Shown: one piece after another, positions 50,677 to 62,951 of the stretch
Numbering within the stretch: the first letter of the stretch is position 1
Layout: each line of letters starts with the position of its first letter
NCBI RefSeq assembly: GCF_000002995.4
Contig: NW_025062479.1
Location: forward strand, 5,511,221-5,575,220
From: Brugia malayi
Taxonomy: Eukaryota > Nematoda > Chromadorea > Rhabditida > Onchocercidae
DNA: 64,000 bases
Direction of reading: 5' to 3'
Notes under the pieces: generated by a model
Told to the model about the DNA's origin: nothing
Seen by the model: the letters and a program-made list of their open reading frames with translations, nothing else
The model's database searches: none
Made by a program: the position numbers and the translations under genes

Positions 50677-53600
50677 GATCAAATTTTATTCTTGAGAAAT
50701 AAATTTGTTTCCATAATTAAACAATACACATTAATCTATGGGACAAAACTTTTGAATTGTTAAGCAACGAACGAAAAATTGCAGAAAATCCAAGAAGTGC
50801 CACTTTTCTTGATTTTTCAAACTCAGATAATTGATTCTCGGAATTAACAAAGTGACTAGGAATTTTTTCAATATCATTAAAACTATAATTTTGAACAGCG
50901 TTTAGCAATAAATCCTGTCCTTGTTTTTATTATGGTCAACAGCAGATAATCTTTTGAGCTAACTTTATCTAGGGCGCCATTGGCAATAAGTTGTTACAAC
51001 ATTTTCAACAATTATATTCAGAGTCGCAACAATTTTTAAACACAATTCAAGTGAATCTTCAAAGCACATGTGCATGACATTCATTTAATTTCAAAGAAAA
51101 ACTGTGTAAAAAGTAGTGAGAACACATTGTGGCAGCATATCCAAACGTAAGTAGTGTAAAATAGTTCTGATAATTAATTACTGGGGGATTTTTTTACAGC
51201 GACAACAAAGTTGATAAGCAATTATTTGGGAGGAAGACTGACGCATCATGTTGGGGATGCATTTTGAAATGCTTCTGGAAAGAAATTTGGAACTAACAAA
51301 GTTTTGCACAACATTCCCTTCTATAAAATACTTTGTTTTTTTGCAAGTTGCGTTCAAATTCCAAATGCTTAATCTTAGATTTTCCAAATGTATCCGACTG
51401 GAAATTCTAATTTTAAATCAAACTGCTCCATTTTTAAACTCCAAAGTTATATTAGATGCATTTTTACAAAATGCGACTAATATATGTTAATCGGTTATTT
51501 TAAAATTAACTAAGGATTACAATTTTAAACAATTTTGAAGTTTGGAAATGCATATTTTGGGAAGAAAACCAGAGAAACATTGCCTTTTAAATAAATTTCA
51601 ATTCAATGCAGTAGCGAAGTTAACAATATAAATAAAGACAACAAATGGATAGAATTAATGAGGATGAATTGATGAAACGAACCAGATGGTCCCTAAATTA
51701 TTACAAATTTTGCTTACTGGTCCACTGCTGAGAACAGCAACACAGAGAATATTGAATGAAATGAAAGGTACAGGAAGGATATGAAGGATACGATGGTGCC
51801 TTTACTAATTAGCTAGTAAATAATCACCAGTCCTAAATACTTCTGAATATCTTAATATCCTTTAATTGGAAGCATCGAGTTTCCAATAACTGTCAATTAC
51901 AAAAGCTCTACATACTAATATGGCCAGCATTATGATTATATCCATAACTGGATTAGATTTAGTTATAAATTACATCTATGGATCTAATTCATAACTATAT
52001 CCACTCAATAACTGTTCAAAAAAAAAAAAAAGAATATAACTAGATGGGTGAACACATTCCTCCAATATCTCAGGAATTTCAGCAAGGTCTAGTATTCCCA
52101 GCACACGAAATTTTCTGCAGTGCGAACAAAAACTGGTTTTAACAAGCATGCCTCACATTTTATTTGTTGAGAGAGCATCCTATATTCGGTTCATAATCCC
52201 AAACATAATTAAACAGTTCAGCTTCCGGAAATTTTTCAACTAGTAAATTCACTCGGAAACATAATGCTTTATGAATGATTCAAAAGCTTTATACTAGTTT
52301 TTTCAGTTATTTTTTATTATGATAAACTTCGGAAAAAAGTTGAAAAATAAGTTTATAAAAGCGTACAAACAAACAGCGAAATTAATGGAGGAAAATTAAA
52401 ATGTGTGCACTGGTTTTAAGTTTATCATAATTTCAGTGGTTATGAGTTTATCATAATTTTTTTAACAAATTGTGGTAAGTTCATAGAAACTGCGCTAATG
52501 TTTAGGACAGGTTCATTGCCCATCCATCAACATCACATTATTAACTTAACCTGTTCTTCTATAATATACTTTATTTTTAGTCAACAATTTATATATATAC
52601 ATATATTTAGGATAATATCATTCTTTATTCAAGTGAATCACTGAAACTTCACTGCTTATTTCCGAAGAGGTTCCAAAATTCAACATAATTTGAAAATGTT
52701 TAAAACAGTAACTACTTTTCTATTTAAAAGAGACATAAACAAGTTAACTAAGCTCTTGATAGCTCATAAGTCATATTTTACATTTATCAACTTGGCCGTT
52801 TAGTCAAAGTAACATTAAAAAATTCTGAATGCTTCCAAAAGATGCCTGAAACTCCAAGCTAATGAGTGTATTAATAGGTTGTTGAATTGTATAAACGGAA
52901 CCAAAAGATGGATTATAATGGCAATCCAAGTCATTTCAGGGTGTTGAGTAGTTTTAATTTTCAGATTTCAGATACTGACACAGAATTCTCTACGTGTTTC
53001 AAGTTGGCTGGTTTAGTTATGAGCTTACTGCAACTTTTATAGACTAAGGAAATTTCTACCAGATATAAAAAACCAGCAATACTCCATCATTCAAACTAGT
53101 AAATCAAACAATACATAATGATAATTATATCCAAAGATATATTTTATCCGTTAATTAGATCTGAAATGTTTGATATAAAATTAACAACTTTTTAGTTATT
53201 GAATTAGTTTCTAGATTCTGTAATGGTTGGCACAATTTCAGATTGTAGCCTGCAGTTTTTAAACATAAAATATGAGCAATGGCGAAAGTAAGGGAAATTT
53301 CACATATTTAAAGTATTTGGAGGAAAGAAATTATAAGGTCGACAATGCTTGGTTGCAATGAATTGAGTTGAAAATGCCAAATCATTACTGCCAAGTGCTA
53401 TGAATCTTTCACATCGACGTCATCCATCATCTTTTCTGTCATCATTAATCAATCATTGAAGAATTCCAAATGGTTTATTTGAAATCAGCAATTCCTAAGT
53501 ACGAAGAAAGAAACAAAGATGAAACAAAGAGAAAAAGAAAAAAAAAACTGTGGTTTATTTAGCAGAGCGGAAGACTTTTCATTTTTCACTAATAATCGCT

Positions 53601-55958
53601 TTTTCGCTCTTTACTTTCACAATCTTTTGAAGTGAAAATTATTGACAAAAACTTACATCCGAATGTTTCTTATTTGATTGCTTTGTGTTTAGAAACAAAA
53701 TCCAGTTTAATATAGTAATATTAGTGGGATCAGTGGTAAAGTTGTAAACAATCTGAAGCGTTCTTCGAAGTGTTTGTAAATACTGACACAAAATTTTCGA
53801 TGAATTTGTACCAATACAAATTCTTCTAAAAGAATCTGTAAAATAAATCTAATTACTAGGGAATTAAATGAGGAATTCATTTGCTTTACTGAATTCTAAC
53901 TAGTCCACAACTTTTGAACTTTTGAGATGCGAAGTGTAATTGTCTTTTAATGTTAAAAAAAGATTTTCGACTTACTTTAGTTAGATTCCTCTTATCACAG
54001 GGATATCCTGCGCAACAAATAAAAGAGAAACCGATGGAGTGCAGTTAGTTTGAAATAAATTATCTCGAAAAAGAAAACAATAGCAGAAATCACTCCAATC
54101 CTTATATATAACCTTAGATGGAGTCAAACTCGTAAGTATTGAATTTCACATTCTTCATCGCATGTCTTAGAAGCAAACTGAATAGTGAAATTAACTCAAA
54201 CCATTGAGGCCCGAGAAAAACAAAGTGAGACTCAAAAGACTTTTGGAGATTCTATAAATTTTTAAAATGTGCAAATTATTCTGAAACAGAAATTGTGATA
54301 TAAAGTGAATTAAAATTATGACCACAAAAGAAAGCAAAACTGATACTATAATAATTATTAAGGGAACTACGTGCAAGCAACCTCAACTGAACACTAATAG
54401 AGGCTCCTTGCGGAACGCAACGCACTTATCAGCAGCTCGACAATACTCTGCATACTGCTTAGGACCTGATACGGTTTCAAATGTAAAGTTGTATCAAGGA
54501 TTCAAGCTTTGTAATTTCGCATACAAAAGTTCGCAACTCAAGGGTAATGATTCCACCGTATTTTGGTATGCAATCTTCAATAGAGAGAACTTCACGAATG
54601 TCATCTCAAGGTCTTTACTGGAGATTTGAATTCACATGCGAAAAACAAGGATCAGAATTTCCGAATTACGGACAGAGGGACAGCAATCGACAAGAGGATT
54701 AAAAAAGTATAAGCAGTTACGTACTACTTATTCTACAATTATCACTGTGGAAAGTAGTTGCGTTTCCATATCAGTAAACAAAACATCTTAGGAATTTTGC
54801 ATTATAAATTCTTAAGTGATTCTAATAATTTATCAATTTTTGACGATTTGGAATACCAAAGAAGCGAAAACCAAACTTGTCTACATCCAATTTCAGCTAC
54901 AATTCATACATTTTCTACTTACTTTTAAGGATATATTTCAAAAGCTGGAAGCTCCAGAACTAGGCCCATTAAATACCTTGACTCGACATACAAGTATCGT
55001 CAATATTGCTTTGTATATAAGCATAACGGCTACTACCGCAAAACAGATATTATTTAAAATATATTCTTTAAATCTGGATAAAAGAGAAGAATATTACACT
55101 GTAAATGCGCTACTCCTGCGGTCTGAGATTCGATATAAACAGAAACGTTAAAAACAAATATCACTTTAAACAAGCTATGAAAGAAGACAAATGTCTATGA
55201 TACAGGAGATTCCATGTGATTACATTCCTGATGAAGTATATAACTAAAAAAGAAAAAACGACCAAGACAATCATCTCCAATAACATAACTTTTTCAAATG
55301 TAAACACCGGATAAGAATAATGAAAAGGTTATTCCATGATCATCCAAACAAGCACAGTTCTAATAGATTCATTAAATATACAGGAGTAAGAAACAGAAAA
55401 TTGGTGACATTAAACAATCGAAAATGATAAAAGACACAAATGCTAGCAGATATAAATCATAATACATTCAGATAAACACAGATAATAAACGTATAAACTG
55501 TCAGATCAAAAATTTTCAGATATATAAATTTTTCAGATTTTCAGACAAATTACAGGTAATGGATTTGCATGAACAAGCAAGCACGTACTATGTATAGATG
55601 TAGAACTAACCCTAAGGTGCTGATGATAGCCATATAATACTTCACAGAGCAATTGATGGGGGCGAGTAGCAGAAAGCATGCCAGTAAACAAAACAATTTA
55701 ACAACTGAGGAAGGAAATTTCACAATTCCCAAGGACGCTTCCCACAGCAGAAGCAAAAAAGTTTTTCAATAAACCATTCAATCTATCTATTTCCACTTAT
55801 TAAAGGAATGTGTTGAATGAATATTGAAGACTTCATTAAGTTTCAACATTTGAAAGATTTCGGTCCACAATCATCCGCCATTTTCGCCATTTTCGCACGG
55901 TCCTTCCTGAAATAACGGGGCAATTCTGGTAATGCTAAGGAACAAAAGCAAATCCACC
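50677..55958. other. 5 kb intergenic region, no supported gene
   Basis: AT-rich sequence. Minus-strand reading for about 2 kb upstream of the peroxidasin start shows no LRR-like exon. Two plus-strand ATG-initiated ORFs, 54318-54629 (103 codons) and 54816-55151 (111 codons), lie close together but match nothing I know and have ordinary AT-rich composition. Other short ORFs look like chance. Confidence 0.45.
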
Positions 55959-55964
55959 TTTATT
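55959..55964 (-). terminator. AATAAA polyadenylation signal (minus strand)
   Basis: TTTATT on the plus strand, 54 nt downstream of the stop codon of the DPY-21-type gene. Confidence 0.6.
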
Positions 55965-56017
55965 CCGAATCTTTTAAATATATACAATGAACTTAATGAA
56001 TAAGAGAACATAAAAGC

Positions 56018-59000
56018 TTACTCCTTCCACTTCCCAGACTTTCTCATGTCATCTTTCTTCCTTTTCCGAGAATTTCCATTTTCATTCTCTTCCATATCCT
56101 TTTCTTTCAAAACCTTGTCATATTCACCTGCTTCCACTTCCGCATTGTAATATTGCTTAAGACGCACATGCCAAGCAATTGAAGCGCAAGCACTTATAGT
56201 TCGAAACTGATGGATTATTTTCCGAGGTAGAAAGTAAGCATCATTATCATGCAACTAAAAAGCTGATGAAAATGCCTACAGTTATACAGCAATGAAAATA
56301 AATCATTAAATAATCTATAAATTTTCAAGGAAAAAAATACTCTCAATTACTCTAGTTACCTGTTCTTATCACCACCACTTACTATCTCAAAAATACGAGT
56401 GTTAGCAGACAGAAGTTTTCAACACTTGCGAACTAGAACATCAACTTACCAAAAAACGAGAATAACGAACTCCTTCTCTTCTTAATTGATTCAATTTTGC
56501 CTCTTCAACCCATTGTGCGCACTAAAAGTAAAAAAAAAAAAAAAATGCTTGCAAGAATTAAAACGAGTTAAAAAAAAGATGTTATTACAGACACAGGAAA
56601 TGTGATTAAACCTGTGACATCGGAGGTTCATAAAGATCCAACTGTAACTCATCAACAATTCTTTCGAAGTCACTTGCATGAAAACAAACGACATCTTTTA
56701 CCGCCCTTCTTCCTATTTTATTCCTATAAAAATACAGATCTTTACAATAGCGAAGCATTCAATTTGACTTTATGAAATTTTATAATATAATAAGATGGTC
56801 CTATATAAATGAAAAAATCTTCACCATTCACTTACTTCTTCTTTTCCGTTGGTCCATAGATTGACTGAAGCACGCCAACTGCAGCTGTTGTACGCCTTTC
56901 CAAACCATCACCTACATGATCAGCATGACACGGTGTCCGATCTTCAAAAAAGAATTCACGTGGCTCTCGGCACCTGAAAAATTAGTACTTTTGGTCAAAA
57001 ATAACAACAAAAGTTTGGTACTGTTCTGAAAGATAAAGACATGAAAACTTTTTAAACCTGTAGGAAGGTACATGTTGTCGAACTGATGAGCTTCGTTTTC
57101 GAGTTCTCGATGACAAATCTTCCTTCATCTCATCAGTCCTTATCATCTAAAAGAACGATAAAAAACAGAAAATGCAAATCAATACGGAAATCACAGAATT
57201 ACATAAAAAATGTAACAAATTTAACGGATTTATTCTCATCATGCACATTCAGACATTCAGTGAACATACCTGTTCACCTGGACGTACCCAAAAAATAGGT
57301 CCATCATCACTGTCAGAAGGACTTTCGAGATCTGCTCCAGACCATTCGCCCCAAGGCATTAGAAGCTTAAGCATTGGGAACATTTCTAACCATTCAATCA
57401 ATTCCTTAAAAACATATATGATCTAAATTAAAGCCGTAAAAAATATCGGAGAAATAAATAACCCAAACATCAGTATAATATAATATAAAGCGAACTTTGA
57501 AATAATTGCCGCACTCTTCTTGTCTCGTTCCCACCAGACTCAACGAATGCAACGGACCATACCTAAAGAAAATTTCAAATCAGACTATACTATAATAAAG
57601 TGATATGATAATTTAGTAAAACGACAAACAGCCATACAGTCTATCCTCACCACAGCTCGTAGTTCTGGTATAGTTTAGAAATACGGCTCGCAGTCAAATT
57701 GGTAGTGGTTTGTTTCACCTGTATTTAAGTGCTAAATGCATAGCATTTTCTCCAAAAGATTTAAAGGTTCTGGAACATACGCCCAGTAGTGCTTCGACTA
57801 TACTCAACAGCAGTTTTTCTCGTACCGTGATGTAACGATTGATGGGGTCTTTCCTACAAATTTCTCGCTAAGCATCACGAAGACTTCCGGATGGTTCCAC
57901 TGACATTTCAAAAACAATTATCCAATTTCAAATTGTCATTAACTTACCTAAAAGTTCCATGATGACAAGTTTCCATAACATGACTATAATATTCCGAAAC
58001 AGTTGTGGTGCTAACACACTGCTTACTGGTGAGTGATCCAATCTTTACTGGCATATGGGGGAATTTCTTTGCAAAATATTCCAAACCATTCTGTAATCAA
58101 ACACCGTACGAAGTTTAATTTCACTAAAGAAATTCAAAAAGATACTACTGAAAATTTCAAATGTAATTCCTGCCTGAAGGTAATCAGCAGCGTTTTCAAT
58201 AACAGCGATTACAAAAACGGGCGTGTTGTCAACTTCAGCCAAACCGAATGTTACAAACTCCAAGGTAAACTCGTCCAACTCGGAACCACTGAAATGGTCC
58301 TTAATTTTCGACCAATCTGCCTTAAGCATCGAAGCGCCACCATTTGGATGCGTCACAACATGAATATACTTTCGAAACTAAAATACATCTACAGCTTCAG
58401 GGAACAAGATTATTAAAAAAAAAAATCTATAATAAAATGCCAAGTAATGAAATGTGTTACAAAAGAGTTCTCGAAAAAATGACCTTCTCAGAAATCTTTG
58501 GCAGCTGGCCATAAGCTTTTTTATGCCGCGATACACTTTTATTGCCATGCAGTAGAGTTTTTGAACAACCAGTGACATCCGTCACTGGTGCCTGCTTGAA
58601 TAAACCGCCTGTTGTAGAATCGATAAAACCACTTGTTGATGGAGAAGAATATTCACGTTCACTGAAACAGCTGAACAGAAATTATAAGCTCCTTATCTTT
58701 TTAAGGAAATCTGTAAGTCTTAAACAGTACGAGAATAGTTAGTGGTAGTACATCTACTTGTTATTGTCTCGCAAAATCTCTTTCAAATTAAATCAAATTT
58801 TTAACTAAAATATCCTGACAGAATATTCTGCTCAGTGCTTGCAATATAGAATGAGACATGCTGCCTCTCTTGTTCAAATGCTTTCGAAGTCCCCATACAG
58901 TTTCAAGGAAACCAAATCCCCTTAAGTTTCGAGTTATTACTCCAGAATGCTATTATTAACAACAGAGACAACTAAGAGGCGATCAGTTAGAAACAAGCAA

Positions 59001-62000
59001 GCATTACAAATAAATTCAATACATAAATTGGTATATTTATGGAGCAGCATACATTTGATAATCATAGTGAAGTACAAAACCCAAAACTATATTATATATC
59101 CCACGTTCACATATCACTTACTATGCAGTATCTTGACGTGAAGTTTTAGTACATGATGATGATATCGCATAAAAATTTTGCACCTTTTACATTTCAATAA
59201 TGGTATCAAATAAAGACCAGGAAAGATTGACTTTCCAAAAACTTGAATTTTGTCGAATATGAATTTGAAGTAATTTTGTTGTATGACTTCGGAAGAAGAT
59301 AGCGAGATTGATTTAAATCAAATACTTTGATTGATTTGAAAGCACAAACAAAGACGCGGAGCTCGCAATTATTTTATATTATAAATCTTCATTTTTTTTT
59401 TTCGTAGATTTTTTTTTCTTTTCATAGACAAGAAAAAAATTTTTCCTGTGCTCTCATGCACAAACATAAATTATTCCTCAAGAATTTAAAAAAAGTATTT
59501 CCATATATATTAGATTTCCAAAATAAATTAATCAATGCAAAACAATAGAAACAATTTAATTGAGGCTATTTGGGCATTTAAAATTCATTTAAAATGAAAC
59601 TCTTGCAAAAAGGCGTATAAATAGTGAACAGAATATATAACGAAACTATGAAACAAAATATCAACAAACTAACCAAACACCAAATACTGGAGAAGCTGGT
59701 GGTCCAAGCTCAACAACTCCATCTTTATGATTGTCATTTGATGAGGTCACAGAGACTTCGAAGAACTGAGTCTGAAATGAAATTTACAATAAATTTGGTA
59801 TTGAAAATCCAAATAATAGTTCAAGAAGATATAGCTGCAAAAATATTAATGAAAATGAAACATTATCCAGAGGAGCAGTGTTTCTTTCTGAATCAGTAGA
59901 CGACGTCAATTCATTTCCATTCAAATCACCCTCTGGAACAACGACAACCTTTTTTACAACCATCTCCTCAATCTTTTGAATTTCTTCATATTCCCGACGT
60001 GGTTTTTCTTCTAAAAAAATTTGTGTAAATAATATTTATGAATCATAGCCCATGTGCTAATTTTATAAAAACATCTATAAAAGAAATAACATGCCGTCTT
60101 CCAAATTGGCAACAGCCAATCGTTCCGCAAGTATTTTATTATCAGCTACTTGTTTAATTCCCAAATCCAATTCAGTTTGTTGGATTTCATCAATTTTAGT
60201 AACAGTAATATTCGTCTTATTTTTATCTACTTTCGTTATTTTTCCATCATCCACAACTTTTATTAGCGAATCATTGTTACTATTTGAAAGTGTACTCCCC
60301 GATGCATCCTTATTCATTTTCCTATCGCTTTTCATCGATTCAAGAAAGTTATTAGTTGACTGTTTGATTTCCTGTGGATCACCAATAGAAGCTTTCAGAT
60401 TCTTATTTTCCACACCATTCAACTCTTCACGCTTCATCTTTTCGGATGGTTTTAAAATTTCAATCATTTTCTCCTCTTTCGCCTTTTTATCACTTTCCTT
60501 TTTTCCAGCTCCAACTAATTTGAAAGTAGATCTCAGTCCACAATTTTCTGTGTCTGGGGCACCGCGGTCTTCTTTAACAACTGAGTCTCTGCGCAAAAAT
60601 ATTTTCCTTCTTTCGTTTTGTATGCGTACGGACTTTATTGACTTAGAAACTCGTGGTTTTGGGGACAAGTCAGCAAGATCAAGCAGTATCGGATCCAAAG
60701 CCATTGGTATGTCCCTTGGCTTGATGATGGGTGTCCCTAAAATTGATACGGTTAAAGTTATGCTCTTATAAAATTACACAAAATTTGACTTGATCTCAGC
60801 TAATATTTACAGAGCTTTAATCTAACTTCCTAACTTAAGATAGCAATAAGCTCTAAAGAATTCGATCATTATTTATGCTTCATCAACACACCTGGTTTCG
60901 AATCGCCTTTAACAGAACAAGCGTTACTGTCTTTCACGCAAAAACTCGACTGTGATACTAGTCGCACATCATTTGGTGGTGGTGGAGGTGGTGGCGGTGG
61001 AGGGACGGTAAGTATTTCAGGACCGAATATGCGTTCGCTAGAAAACTTCTGACTGAAATTCCTCATGAAAAAAAAAAAAAAAATGAAAAACCTCATATCC
61101 ACAATAAGTTTAGAAGTTTAAGTAATGATTCAAAAAAAAAAGATTTTTTGAAAGATAGTCCTTATAAAATGATAGGTATTGATGTGAAAGGCAAGCAACC
61201 CTGCTTAAAGTAACTTATTTCAACTAGCAAAGTAAAACGCTTAGCGGCAACTTTTTTCTTTGACATTCTGGTAACAAGTACATTAAAAAATCTCGATAGG
61301 AATGTATACCGCAGCAAAAATATATATGAAGTATGGTTTAACATCCCGAATAATACTACTCTTAATTAATCAACATCTGACAAACCGAATGTTTCTTTAA
61401 AAAAAAATATCAAGAAAGTGACAAAAAAATTGTCGAATCATTAACTGGTCGATCTGATGCCACTATAACATTAAAACGGAACTTACTTCGGAACTGATGA
61501 ACCAAAACTGAAAGAAGGGCAAACTCTAAAGCCAGAATCTCCTGACCAAGTAGGAGTTTGAAAAATTCCAGTTGTGTGGTTGCTCTTCTGTGTATTCATA
61601 TATGGAGGCAGGGTGGTGGATGTTGAGGCCGGCTGCACCATTAGAAATGGCTGTACATGTATACCCGGTACAGAACCGAAATAAGGTATTTGTGAAATAC
61701 CATTACTGCCTAGAATATGTGCACTCAGTGAATATTGAAGAAATTAATAATAACTAGAACCGCAAGTATTTTGAATTGTGATCACAGATTACCTTATAAC
61801 ATATTTCAGTAAATTTTTACATCCAATTTAACTCATAATTTTAAACTGATAAATAGAAATTCATAACACCACTCAGATGTGTTGATGTCCTGAGGTGAAT
61901 TTTTGGGTTTGCGCTAACGTGACATCTTGTTGGTGATGGTAAATTAAAAGAACAATGTAAAATGAAAGAAACAGACCGTGATATCCCATAATATTTGTAC

Positions 62001-62951
62001 CACCAGAATAGTTCGGTTTACACAAATTAACTGTAGGTAAGATAATTACTGGACTTCGATCTCTCGCTGTTGTTTGCTTCAGGACTGATTTTATGATTAC
62101 TGGCTTTTCAGTGGTTACTGGTGACGGTGATCTAGACTGGGGTGACTTCGGAGGATATGGTGGAGTATGGGGACCACGTCTTACTTTTCTAAAAATATTT
62201 TAAAATATGCATTACCCTTCCTGTTATACTATTAAACTCCTTGATTATAACAGTCATATAAGATAAGATACAACTCACTAACCGCTCAGCCGAAACTGGA
62301 TTAGTTGAAATATTTGTCACGCTACTTAGAAGACTGCGATCAGAATTTGCTTCAGAATAATCGCTTCCACTGATATTCAGTTGGTTTGCTGTCTTAATAA
62401 AATATGGTATTTAAAATACATTAAAACACATCGTAAACTGTTCGGTTGCAAAATTATCACACGAGAGATGTATACCTGATATTTTGGACCATTTTATTGA
62501 TCGAGAAAAAATGCGAACTAACATCATTATTTGCCAACAAATGACTCTTATCAGGATTTGGAGGCGTAACCGGCCCACGCCGAACTTTCCCAATAACAAA
62601 CGGAGGTTTAGGTGGTGGAGGACAATGATATAAAGCATCCGTTATGACTGAATGAGTCTGCTCACATACCTGAAATAAAATTCCTAGCACTACTAAAATA
62701 ACTTACTACTCACTTATATGGAGAAAAGGAACGGGCCTTTTAGCTAGACAAGAGAATAAGTTCATTAACGATGAAGCATTTAAATTCATCGGCATGACTG
62801 AGAATAGATCTTGTCTTCTGCGACAGTCAGTTTAAATATCTTCAAATAACTAAGTCGAGTGATTCTTCAGTAAGTAACTAAGTACGAAGCGATAATAGCA
62901 AAAAACCTTAAGAGATTCCACTGCGGCTTCACATTTCACTTTACGTTCCAT
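56018..62951 (-). CDS. dpy-21: RSBN1/DPY-21-type JmjC histone demethylase
   Basis: Model of 1052 aa, nineteen exons (minus): 62951-62907, 62669-62476, 62369-62283, 62188-62004, 61709-61487, 61052-60892, 60736-60095, 60010-59862, 59771-59674, 58661-58484, 58377-58174, 58090-57948, 57562-57496, 57404-57270, 57146-57058, 56973-56836, 56723-56612, 56521-56450, 56254-56018. The family (KDM9) includes DPY-21, which demethylates H4K20me2 on worm X chromosomes. The C-terminal domain is clear: [102 protein letters not shown] and [10 protein letters not shown]. Putative Fe(II) ligands are His883, Asp885 and His989. The N-terminal ~650 residues are low-complexity: a ten-Pro run, basic/acidic stretches and a duplicated KVRRGPxTPP motif. 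The C-terminus is lysine-rich and basic. Two introns use GC donors. The first two exons are less certain. Confidence 0.9.
57719..57853 (-). other. candidate cassette exon inside the DPY-21-type gene
   Basis: Within the intron between exons 12 and 13 lies a 135-nt segment open in the gene's frame, bounded by TTTGTAG and CAG|GTGAAA. It starts and ends in phase 2, like the intron containing it, so inclusion would add 45 residues without a frame change. The peptide contains [11 protein letters not shown] and [12 protein letters not shown], which look ankyrin-like. Conserved family residues join directly without it, so constitutive use is unlikely. Confidence 0.35.
58091..58173 (-). other. GC-AG intron in the DPY-21-type gene
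   Basis: Exon 11 ends CTTCAG followed by GCAGGA; exon 12 begins after GATTACAG. The join gives [18 protein letters not shown], which aligns with the conserved AAxYLPDLLDYMAEKYP region of RSBN1 proteins. The next GT site downstream puts the conserved exon out of frame. Confidence 0.8.
60011..60094 (-). other. probable GC-AG intron in the DPY-21-type gene
   Basis: Exon 7 (642 nt) ends GAAGACG followed by GCATGT; exon 8 begins after TTTTTTTAG. Only a phase-1 donor keeps both long open exons in frame, and no GT donor nearby is in phase 1. The region is not conserved, so the argument rests on phase alone. Confidence 0.55.

Noticed and set aside
60091..60771. 226-codon plus-strand ORF, the longest in the window
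   Set aside because: It is the antisense shadow of DPY-21-type exon 7, whose minus-strand frame is open for 642 nt and joins in phase to flanking exons.
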